DNA of 17,176 nucleotides from Hemicentrotus pulcherrimus. Taxonomy: Eukaryota > Echinodermata > Echinoidea > Camarodonta > Strongylocentrotidae. Under the pieces are notes generated by a model, which was not told the origin of the DNA, searched no databases, and saw only the letters and a program-made list of their open reading frames with translations. Both the position numbers and the translations under genes were made by a program. This document shows positions 1 through 7,329 of the stretch, piece after piece; position 1 is the stretch's first letter, and every line of letters begins with the position of its first letter. The stretch lies in the NCBI GenBank assembly GCA_003118195.1, contig BEXV01005001.1:1-17176 (forward strand). The letters are read 5' to 3'.

Positions 1-260
1 ATGTGATGATGATACAAAAATTGATACAAAAACATCAACATTAAAAGAAATAACAATTATAATAAATTATCTGATGTTAGGGGACATTTGTCTTTGTTTT
101 GTTTTTGTTTTTTGCAACAATAGAGGGCTTATTCTCTATTCACTATTTCACATACCAGAAACCTTCACAAATTTTACAATCGATCTAGATTGGCAAAAGG
201 TGCAGGCCACAAAACAATCACATGTAAATAACAAGAATGAATTTCTACAATTCAAAGTTT
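1..260. other. AT-rich non-coding stretch, nothing recognised
   Basis: This stretch is AT-rich with T-runs and no splice-bounded or family-like reading frame. The short open frame seen here is what chance gives in such DNA. No repeat shared with the rest of the window was noticed. Confidence 0.6.
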
Positions 261-650
261 TTTGCCCCTAAAAAACAGCCATCATGAGATGAGAATCCTG
301 AAACTGCCCCTGCCACTAGTTTGTATTTTTCACTTTGTACTCAACTGTTTCAAATTCATAGAGGGGGGCAAGATCAGAGATACCATCGACCACAACATGC
401 CCCGATTCCTGAAAACAAAATCTCCCTGGAAAAACGGGGGCACCATGCTGTGCATCTCCTACTGTTTGATGCCAGGAATGTCACGAATTGTTCCGATGCT
501 CCGTTGGAAAGACGCTCCGAAGGGGGGTTGGTTGCGTGGAGTTTGACCCGCTCGGCCGATACAGCCGATAATGTGCAACCCGGCCCAGCTTGATGTCGAG
601 TGCTGGAAATTATTCACTATAACAGATTGGGTTTGTGAGCCAAAATGGTC
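261..650 (-). pseudogene. GC-richer block with several open frames, possible decayed coding or transposon relic
   Basis: The stretch 360-600 is clearly richer in GC and CpG than its surroundings. On the minus strand one frame is open from about 650 to an in-frame TAG at 459-461 and then on to a TGA at 330-332. A second minus frame is open for about 72 codons between about 590 and 375. Two plus frames are also open for 90-94 codons. Several open frames over one segment reflect composition, so no single frame is favoured. The minus frame interrupted by a single TAG reads as plausible globular protein (fragments FQGDFVFRNRGMLW and GRAGQTPRNQPPFGASFQ), but I do not recognise a family. It could be an old transposable-element coding fragment, an unannotated exon, or an untranslated GC-rich repeat. 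The function is unknown. Confidence 0.25.
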
Positions 651-760
651 TTACAGTCTTTCTACTGCATGTGTTAGTGCATGTACCGTACACATAAATG
701 TAGATCTATCGTAAAATGTAGTTTACATGAATATTTTACGATGTGTATCAACTAGACATG

Positions 761-1027
761 AAGAGGTGTCTTGGTCTAGTGGATATATCACCAGACTCTA
801 GGTCCATGATGAAAAGGTTCGAAGTTCGCGCAAACCGCAGCACTAATGTCCTTTAGCGAGACAGTAATCTGCATTTTGCCACTCTCCACCCAAGTGATGT
901 AATTCCCAGTAGGAAGAAATTCTTCAAATGCCAGAGCGTTCAGTTAATGCCGTCGTAATAAGAGTACAGCTCTTAGAAACATTACTATCAAGAATGATAT
1001 AAATGTTACTATTATCATTATTATTTA
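761..1027 (+). repeat. tRNA-derived SINE
   Basis: The head resembles a tRNA gene. An A-box-like motif, TGGTCTAGTGG, lies at 772-782 and a B-box-like motif, GGTTCGAAGTT, at 816-826. These are the internal RNA polymerase III promoter parts and their spacing is right. The cloverleaf itself is decayed, so this is not a functional tRNA. The segment that follows (about 845-960) contains TGTCCTTTAGCGAGACA, TTGCCACTCTCCACCCA and GGAAGAAATTCTTC. From memory this resembles the body of SINEs widespread in marine invertebrates. The tail is ATT-rich (about 1000-1027). SINEs of this kind are non-autonomous and move with LINE machinery. The ends are approximate and no clean target-site duplication was established. 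Confidence 0.65.
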
Positions 1028-1440
1028 TGCCAAATTTGAACAGGGCAAATATAACAAAACATTCAACTCTCTATAAGGCTTTATAAAACTTGAATCTCCC
1101 TACCTGTAGGTACGATAAATGAAGAAATGTTCGATTCCACCAAAGAACTTTTCAAAGGATTATCAATGTAATGCCAGCCCTAAAATGGTGTATTATTTTG
1201 TTTCTTATTAATTGTTTTCGAAGCCTATCTCAAACAGGTAAAACAAAACTACCTACAAGTACCGAGCCATAAGGGTGTTAACCCTGTGTTTAAGGATATG
1301 AGTAAGCACCCTTCTTGCTCTTNCCCAACATAAAAAGTAGTTAAGCGGGAGCCCTACACTTGTTTGGAAGAAAGGATTGACTTTGGAACTACAAAGTAGA
1401 CCTGCACTGTACAGTGGTGTAGTTTAAATCATCAGGCTTA
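1028..1440. other. Non-coding stretch with one ambiguous base
   Basis: No gene, long repeat or clear regulatory array is visible. The sequence is AT-rich, and there is an N at 1323, where the assembly or base call is uncertain. Confidence 0.5.
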
Positions 1441-1952
1441 CAAATTATGAATAGGAGTATGAAAACAACTATATCTTAGTTCATACACGGTAGAAAACTA
1501 CCACATTCCTACAGTGTACATGTACATCATAAGTCTACCATGCAAGCAAGGCTAAAAAATAGATGATTATATGATTATGAAGTTATGAACACAACTATAT
1601 TTTGCATTGAAGACATGTACATGAGTACAACCTACAGTGTTCTTGCATTGTAGGTCCAACATACAAGCAGCCAAAAAAATAAGTGATGATTATCAAATAT
1701 GAATACGATTATGAACAAAAGTTTTTTTTCACAACTACATTTTAGTCCATTCATTGTAGAAATGTATTGTACATTTACCATACAAACATCCATACAAATT
1801 TTTTTAAATGTATGAATGAATATTAAATATAAATATGATTATGAACACAACTATATTAGTCCATTCATTGTAGAAATGTACATGAGGACAACCACATTCC
1901 TGCATTGCATGTCTACCATGCAAACATGGATCAAAAAATAGATGAAGCTGGG
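1441..1952. repeat. Degenerate tandem repeat, about 126 bp period, four copies
   Basis: Four successive units share landmarks in the same order. First comes a TATGAA...ACAACTATAT motif, at 1465, 1591, 1731 and 1847. Then come TTAGTCCATTCATTGTAGAAA-like, CCACATTCCTGCATTG-like and TCTACCATGCAAACA-like segments, ending with a CAAAAAATAGATGA-like stretch. Spacings are 126, 140 and 116 bp. The long middle spacing is explained by an extra T-rich block near 1718-1730. Units 1, 2 and 4 look most alike, and unit 3 has lost part of its middle. This is an old minisatellite-like array or a tandemly amplified element fragment. No function is implied. Confidence 0.75.
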
Positions 1953-2381
1953 ATAAAAAACCTGAGCCGAAACATTCTCCCTGGAGAGGCCAACAACCTG
2001 GCAGGGGTTAATGAAAAATTGTTACAGTATCTGTTGACAGCAGGCACGGTTGCCATGGCAATGACCTCCAGACATGACCCCTCAGATTATGATATTATGA
2101 TGAAGAGGAAAGGGAGACAAAGGTGGAGGTGGAGGAGGAGGAGGAGCAAGAAGACGAGGAGGATAGAGAGAAGAAAAGCTCAGGAATTTTATTCCAGTCA
2201 CGTGTGTGAGAGAGGAAGGGGGTGGTGGGCGAGAGAAAGCATGGATGATGCCAATCATATTGCTGGACATGTTCATGAATGTATCTGTAGATATGTTCAT
2301 GTTTTTTTAAAACATGGTTGGATCAAACAGACTTTTGAAAAAACTAATGCATTTACATCCGTTACTACTTACATGTACTAG
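1905..2381 (+). CDS. Doubtful 158-codon open frame, Arg-rich middle
   Basis: The frame begins inside the last unit of the tandem repeat, which argues against a real start. Its centre (about residues 65-90) encodes a run of Arg, Trp and Lys from a GGAGGT/GAGGAG purine-rich tract at 2110-2180. Such tracts lack stop codons and lengthen frames by chance. The N-terminal third (residues about 10-60, including NILPGEANNLAG) has ordinary composition, and no domain is recognised. There is no obvious promoter, splice signal or poly(A) signal tied to it. The length is greater than typical chance frames in this window, so it is recorded, but I think it is probably not a gene. Confidence 0.12.
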   Translation: MHVYHANMDQKIDEAGIKNLSRNILPGEANNLAGVNEKLLQYLLTAGTVAMAMTSRHDPSDYDIMMKRKGRQRWRWRRRRSKKTRRIERRKAQEFYSSHVCERGRGWWARESMDDANHIAGHVHECICRYVHVFLKHGWIKQTFEKTNAFTSVTTYMY

Positions 2382-2916
2382 AAAAAACAAAAAATCAATC
2401 CTCATTACATGTACCAGGTCCTTTGGAGAGGACTTAAAGCTGTTGGCCCCATGGTTGCTTACTTACAAGCATACACATGCTTTCTTAGCAGTCAGGTAAA
2501 CAAACAGAGCAACAAAAAAACAATCAAGAAAGAGCCAGCCAGCCTCGCTAGAAGTTAACACAACAGGCAACAGAATCATATCTCTGAAAAATTCTCTCTT
2601 TCAAAACCTTACACTTCTCCAACAAATCATGTACTTACATGTAATTAAAAACAATAATCATAATCATGATAAAGATCTGTTGAAATTAAAAGGGCTCTGC
2701 ATAAACTTTTTTGGAAGAGGGTCTATATTGAACTTTTTAGTATGTACACCTGTATGCATGAGCCATACAATGTATGTTGTTGGTGTTTTTGATGTCAAAA
2801 TTAGGGGTGCCTGGACTGAGATTTTGGGTACCTACATGTACATGTACATTTGTTGAGCTCTAATATTAATAATACTAATTTATATCATGACAATAGATAA
2901 CAAAGAGAATGAAATT
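2382..2916. other. AT-rich non-coding stretch
   Basis: No gene is seen. The stretch contains scattered ACATGTAC palindromes, including a tandem ACATGTACATGTAC at 2835-2848. At 2799-2833 a short segment (CTGGACTGAGATTTTGGGTACC) is similar to one near 12008. Confidence 0.5.
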
Positions 2917-3096
2917 TGTAATAATAATAATAATAATGAAAATGAAATTAATAATACAATATTAATAATAATAATAATAATAGCAACATATAATGATAAT
3001 CAAAAAGAGAAATATATAAATAATAATAAGAATATCATTATCAATAATAGAAACAATAATGATAACAATGTTATTGATAATGCAATAATAATCATT
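2917..3096. repeat. AAT/ATT microsatellite region
   Basis: Interrupted AAT repeats are clearest at 2919-2937 and 2960-2982, followed by degraded AAT-rich sequence to 3096. The plus strand is therefore open as an Asn/Ile-rich frame of 70 codons. This is a by-product of the repeat and not a gene. Confidence 0.8.
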
Positions 3097-3114
3097 TAGC
3101 TGTCAAGAGCCAGA

Positions 3115-3534
3115 ATGGCAGGAAATGAAAGCTTAAATGGTGAGAAAGAGAATTGTTTTAGTATTTCAAGAAAAGAAAAAAAATCAAAGATCAAAGAGAT
3201 CAAGCAGCATTTTCTGAGTCATTCTAAATACCTTTCTCCTCCAAAAGTCAGAAGGAAGGAAATTGTGGAAAAGAAAAGTGAATATTTCATGGAGGTATTT
3301 TCACCACGGGGTTCCCTCCCTGATCCTTCATACAGTATGCACTCTTACACATTACTAGCTACCCTCCTAAGCTTGCACAGAGGCTTACATGTCACATCAG
3401 ATACTGTCCTAAACAACAAATGTTGTCCCTTTTGTCCGCTGAATGTCCCTAACTTCACAATGCACAGAATACAATGGTTTCATGAACAATTATTTAGAGA
3501 GAGACACCACTGGATGAAAACGAGTAGACCTTGA
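3115..3534 (+). CDS. Hypothetical 139-residue protein, possibly a single-exon gene or retrocopy
   Basis: This is an open frame of 139 codons. Its start context is good: A at -3 and G at +4 (AGAATGG). An in-frame TAG lies just upstream at 3097-3099. The N-terminal half is Lys/Glu-rich and basic (residues about 18-55, with several KK and EKK runs). The C-terminal half has a CCPFC cysteine cluster near residue 104 and aromatic and His residues near the end. No signal peptide, membrane segment or known domain was recognised. An AATAAA lies at 3586-3591, about 50 bp after the stop, followed by an A-run at 3608-3618. That would suit a short transcript or a retrocopied one. Against it, AATAAA is common by chance in AT-rich DNA and no family is identified. 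Confidence 0.25.
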   Translation: MAGNESLNGEKENCFSISRKEKKSKIKEIKQHFLSHSKYLSPPKVRRKEIVEKKSEYFMEVFSPRGSLPDPSYSMHSYTLLATLLSLHRGLHVTSDTVLNNKCCPFCPLNVPNFTMHRIQWFHEQLFRERHHWMKTSRP

Positions 3535-3596
3535 ATTTTAAAGACTCTCCAATTATTTGTGAATACTGTGATTCAATTTTGATTTAATAAAACATA

Positions 3597-3618
3597 CCCC
3601 CCCCCCCAAAAAAAAAAA
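3597..3618. repeat. C11-A11 homopolymer junction
   Basis: Eleven C are followed directly by eleven A. The same composite occurs inverted at 6427-6450 as T13-G11. The A part could be a degenerate poly(A) tail of a retrocopied transcript ending at the AATAAA at 3586, but a simple-sequence origin is as likely. Confidence 0.8.
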
Positions 3619-3885
3619 GAGGAGGCCTATTCTAAGACTTAATTAAATGTACCAATACAAAATTAGGACCAATCCTTGGATAGGGTGGGGGACAACACAA
3701 CAACAAGAAACAAACAAACACACACAAATATCTTTGTATGCTTCAGCCCACATCTAGATTATATTCTGAGTAATTCCAAAATAAAAAAGGGTGCGTGAGT
3801 CAACTTCTTGACAATTATTTCTCTACTAATCCCTTTTCAATTCAAATATGTAAAATACATGTACTTGTGTACATGTGTACATGTA
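3619..3885. other. Non-coding stretch
   Basis: No gene is seen. There is an AAACAAACACACA-type simple stretch near 3705-3726 and a run of TACATG/TGTACA repeats at 3854-3884, which directly abuts the MITE that follows. Confidence 0.5.
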
Positions 3886-4280
3886 TTAAAGGTAAAGGCC
3901 AGTTTTGGAAATGCCCCCCTCTCAAAAAATGAAATGGAAGCTCTTATTACCAATCTTGTGAAAGAATATATTTTGACTAATACATGATCATACAAATTTT
4001 GCTGAGAAACCGCCTACTATATTTGGTAAATTATTATATCTATTTGGACCTGATAGATTATAACACATGTGTCGCGCTCGTGTGCGTAGTGCCATACATC
4101 TTTCTGTGTACAGTCCTTGTAACTTTACCAAGACTGGGCGAAATTTCTTATCATTTTGATGATTCCAGAACCTTGCAGTACACACCAATAATATGCTAGA
4201 TGATCAACCTTTTCTGATCGATTCCACAACGTTTCTTTCACAATGCAATTGCATGACCAGAACTGGTCTTTATCTTTAAA
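3886..4280. mobile_element. TTAA-flanked MITE, copy A
   Basis: The ends form terminal inverted repeats: TTAAAGGTAAAGGCCAGT on the left, and ACTGGTCTTTATCTTTAA on the right, which is its imperfect reverse complement. Both ends finish in TTAA, as expected if TTAA is the target site (the piggyBac-type preference). Because TTAA is self-complementary, it could instead be part of the inverted repeat. A second copy lies at 13443-13817 with the same order of internal blocks (AAAAAATGAAATGGAAGCTC, GAAACCGCCTACTA, ATTTTGATGATTCCAGAACC, TTCTGATCGATTCCACAACG). This copy carries a different middle segment (about 4025-4085). At ~395 bp with no coding capacity it is non-autonomous. The short frames inside it are chance. 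Confidence 0.85.
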
Positions 4281-4690
4281 GTCTTCATCTTTTACTCAAG
4301 GGTGATCAAATTTTCACTCAAGTTGTCAATGTTGCCTTCCAACAACTTGCCCTGCCAATGTCGATTTCAACCACATGAATGTGCCATAAAATATATGGAC
4401 CATAAATCATATGAACATGAAGTTACACTTCCCAGTTTTTTCCCCCAAACCCTCAAACGATCAAAGAATTTGAATCCAGACCCACACAATGGTGGAAATG
4501 TGGGGGCCCTCTTCCCTGGAGCAGATCGACTCACACTATTTTCCACCACACATCCCTCCAGAAAGTCTAGCTCCCAGATAAGCTGGCAACCCAAGGTAGG
4601 CCTAAGCCTTGGGTGGCAGGGAGGTCAAAGGTCAATTGGATTTGACCTGCAGGGAAAGCCAAGGTTGAGGTGGGACTATTATTAGAGAGG
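4281..4690. other. GC-richer island with a chance-like 127-codon frame
   Basis: From about 4430 to 4690 the sequence is richer in GC and has few TACATG repeats. A plus-strand frame is open from 4302 to 4685 and a minus-strand frame from 4594 to 4367. Neither resembles a known family and neither is bounded by convincing splice sites. The island holds a near-palindrome (AAGGTAGGCCTAAGCCTT around 4593-4610) and the nuclear-receptor-type motif listed separately. It could be a regulatory element or a decayed exon. Confidence 0.3.
4622..4648 (+). promoter_or_regulatory. DR1 nuclear-receptor motif plus inverted half-site
   Basis: AGGTCA occurs at 4622-4627 and again at 4629-4634 with a one-base spacer. 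This is a perfect direct repeat of the DR1 type, bound in animals by HNF4, RXR and COUP-TF class receptors. An inverted half-site, TGACCT, follows at 4643-4648. The motif identity is exact. That it is bound in vivo is only inference. Confidence 0.4.
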
Positions 4691-5728
4691 GGAGGGAGGG
4701 CAAGCCATATTAGAGGCTGTTTATAAATAAGCAATGTTCCACCTCATCACATCACATGCGTGACGACAGCTTAGTTTAATAAGTTGATCATTAAAAAAAG
4801 AGGCTCAGTATTATAATTATGTGCTGGGTTGGAATTTGCATTGTGTCACGCAAATACAATGCTTCTACAGGTACATTTCATCAGATAAATTTCTTTCTTT
4901 TTGTTTAACATTTCTCTCAATACATTTTCAATGTACATGTGTATATCCTGCCAGTGAAAAAGATGAAGTACAGTGGAGTAAATAGTGATCTACATGTAGC
5001 TCTGGGAAATTATTTTTGAAAAGAGCTGTTAAATATCAGCATTAAATTAAATGAATAATCTAGGAGTGTAAAGAAATCACCCTGACAACACTGAAATATA
5101 CTACATCAACAATGATAGCAATACTCAAAGAACAGTCACAACAATATAGGCCATTTTCGTCATTTAATCAAATTTAAGGCACAAATCTTCAGCTCCTCGT
5201 TACTACATGTACCGGTACAATGTATGTAAAGTGTAATTATTTAATTCACCTGTTACAAATAATTGTATTTTAATAGTTAGAATGTGAATTGCATGTACAT
5301 GTACATAAACATTAAAGTGTACATGTTGTTAGAAGTTAGGACAATCCATAATGCTTGACCTACCTAGCAACAATGCATTCCAGAGCTTCAGTACTACTTG
5401 TTCATTTGTACATGTATGAAAATTAATTTGTGCTCATTTGATTTCTTTGCACTTCACTGCACATCGATCTGCACTTCTCATATCTAGCTTTTAAGGGAAA
5501 AAATAAAATAAATTGTACAGAAATCATGCTTAAAATGATTCTGACTACTTGAATTTAACTCGCAATAATTCCCACAAAAAATAGCTTTGTATACACTTAG
5601 GCTACACTGTAGATGAACACACAAATTTTAGAACTTTAGTAGTCGGTTCAAGCAGTTTTCTTGAATTTTATTTTTAAAAAGGCAAAAGTACAAAGCAAGT
5701 CAAAACTCATGTTCAGCTCATTATTTCT
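4691..5728. other. AT-rich non-coding stretch
   Basis: No gene, transposon end or tandem array is recognised here. There are scattered TACATGTA sites (about 4933, 4991, 5207, 5293) and AT-rich simple sequence. It is probably intergenic or intronic. Confidence 0.5.
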
Positions 5729-5818
5729 TTAACTTGCTTGCATAAGTCTCAGGCCATTATTCGACGACCGTGAGTGGCAGGAGGCTGATAATAGAAGGAA
5801 GAAAAGCGGTCTTTTCAT
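5729..5818 (-). CDS. Tiny 29-codon frame with signal-peptide-like start
   Basis: The frame starts at 5818 and ends with TAA at 5729. The first 16 residues (MKRPLFFLLLSASCHS) have the layout of a secretory signal peptide: a basic N-end, a hydrophobic core of Leu and Phe, and small residues before a possible cut. The remaining 13 residues are polar. The frame lies just below a TATA box on the same strand, and an AATAAA follows at 5672-5667. However, a start site 30 bp from that TATA would leave almost no leader before this ATG. A frame this short is easily due to chance. No known peptide is recognised. Confidence 0.12.
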   Translation of the reverse strand: MKRPLFFLLLSASCHSRSSNNGLRLMQAS

Positions 5819-5842
5819 GACCGAGATTAAACGCCCCGCGCT

Positions 5843-5851
5843 CCTTTTATA
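5843..5851 (-). promoter_or_regulatory. TATA box, candidate core promoter on minus strand
   Basis: On the minus strand, TATAAAAGG (5851 down to 5843) is followed by a GC-rich stretch, GAGCGCGGGGCG. About 33 bp downstream is an initiator-like TCATG with its A at 5818. An ATTGG (inverted CCAAT) lies upstream, around 5865-5870. The surroundings are richer in GC and CpG than the flanks and nearly free of the repeats that fill the window. Two SOX-like motifs, CCATTGTTGT (5912-5921) and GACAATGG (5952-5959), face each other upstream. The arrangement fits an animal promoter. Transcription is not shown. Confidence 0.35.
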
Positions 5852-5993
5852 CTGCCACTCTGCTCCAATTTGTCAAAATGAGTGATGAAATCATAACACG
5901 CGTTATTGAAGCCATTGTTGTCAATTTTTCGCTCTTGTGTGAACGTACGCTGACAATGGATTTGAAGTGCCATCAATGGAGCGTCTATTGAAG

Positions 5994-6753
5994 TTAAAGG
6001 GCAATCCAAGCTTGAGAGCAAGTCAGTTTGCAGGCACAAACCCCTAACAATTTGTTAAAGCGTAATAGTACATGTAGGTGTGAACTCAAGTGCGAGACTG
6101 TTTAGACTACCCCTGTAAAGGGCAAGGCTGTACATGTACATGTACTGTATGTAGCTAGTCCTAAAGGAGAATGGCGAGAGTCGTCCACAAACACATCAGG
6201 CATATAACAAATTAAACATTGATTTAGTTATCTCAGATTATTTATCTTTATTATTCTTCTGATTTCTCACACCATTTTCAAAGTCCTACATTTATAAATA
6301 TTTCTTTATTTTCTTCTGTTTTTCTACAAAGAAACAAGTTTGTTGTGGCCTTGTGGAATTCTTTTTGTAAAGGGGGGTCTTGATTGGACTGACGTTTCTG
6401 GGGTCTATCTTAAACTTTTTTTAAACTTTTTTTTTTTTTGGGGGGGGGGGAGTTCTAAACTTTAAATTTTGGAGCCAATGGGCCCCGAGCCATCTTAGTG
6501 TCCTTCATAAGGAGTCATTCACACAAGATGCAGCAAATCGCAGGATTTTTATATTTTTTTTAATAATGACATTAATAACACAATGTGCTTCACATTTTCA
6601 CAACTTATAACACATGAGTACCAGGTACATGCATGTACCAGTATGCGTTGTGTTCACATACTACAACACAGCAACAACAAACCAAAAACAAAAAACAATG
6701 CTGTGGTTTCTCATATCATGCGTCTAAGCCTCTAAGATTGGAATGCCCTTTAA
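5994..6753. mobile_element. Possible 760 bp element with TTAAAGGGCA inverted ends
   Basis: The left end TTAAAGGGCAATCCAAGCTT (from 5994) matches the reverse complement of the right end (6753 inward), which reads TTAAAGGGCATTCCAATCTT. That is 18 of the first 20 positions. Both ends begin at TTAA, as do the confirmed MITEs here. The interior is AT-rich, has a T13-G11 tract (6427-6450), and encodes nothing recognisable. No second copy is present in the window, so the element is a hypothesis. Inverted matches of this quality can arise by chance once or so in a window this size. Confidence 0.35.
6427..6450. repeat. T13-G11 homopolymer junction
   Basis: Thirteen T are followed directly by eleven G, which is the inverted form of the C11-A11 tract at 3597-3618. 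Confidence 0.85.
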
Positions 6754-6774
6754 GAGCATACTAAACTAGCCGGC

Positions 6775-6912
6775 CATCCACGCTCTATCACCCTTCATGA
6801 ATCAGACAAGTACGGAACATCAATATTGTCGGGTCGCGGAATGTGAATATTTATTCGGAGGTGAAAATTCATTTCTTCACCTATTTTTGTCCTGCCATAG
6901 CGAGGTGAAATG
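6775..6912. promoter_or_regulatory. Motif-rich island, candidate enhancer
   Basis: This CpG-bearing, repeat-free segment contains AGGTGAAA at 6859-6866 and 6903-6910, and the inverted TTCACCT at 6876-6882. All three lie within 52 bp. Also present are a TEAD-like GGAATGTG (around 6839-6845) and a forkhead-like AATATTTATT (6847-6855). The spacing and alternating orientation are unusual for random AT-rich DNA. Enhancer function is inference only. Confidence 0.2.
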
Positions 6913-6929
6913 GTACATATGAAAGAGTG

Positions 6930-7329
6930 GGAGTGTTTGGGCTAGAAAAACATCCTTCTCTAAACATGTGGCAAATGCTTGTGTGCAAGAAAAAACATGC
7001 TGAATCAGACATAGTCATGCAGTCTAAACTAATTTTATTCAATTTTCAAAGAAAACAAACAAAAATAGTAAAGTTGAAGAAGCAGGAAAATATATTCAAA
7101 ATTATTTTTGTTAATGACACTCTCATTTCAAATAATTGTTTTCCAATATTGTAATGCATTAATAAAGCCCAATGTTGAAGAAGAAAACAATAATAGTCCT
7201 TTTTTCATTTTCCAGGGTTTGTTTTCAGACCTACAGGTATCTATCCACTTTGCTGGGAAGAAACATCCATACTTTATTTTGTTCATGAAAGGTCTTTTAT
7301 CTTGATAGTTTAAATTTTGTTTAATTTGT
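6930..7329. other. AT-rich non-coding stretch
   Basis: Only short frames of 60-77 codons on both strands are present, with no family resemblance. A TTTCATTTTCCAG motif at about 7203-7215 resembles a splice acceptor on the plus strand, but no convincing exon follows. Confidence 0.45.

Noticed and set aside
772..830. Functional tRNA gene
   Set aside because: The A and B boxes are present but the anticodon and acceptor stems do not pair, and the head continues into a SINE body.
2887..3099. Asn/Ile-rich 70-codon frame
   Set aside because: Translation of the AAT microsatellite.
5827..6039. 70-codon minus-strand frame overlapping the TATA box
   Set aside because: It reads through the candidate promoter and partly into the putative element end. 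The length is unremarkable and no domain is seen.
7203..7305. Plus-strand exon after TTTCATTTTCCAG
   Set aside because: The acceptor-like motif is followed by a short frame without a donor or recognisable protein. Such motifs are common in AT-rich DNA.
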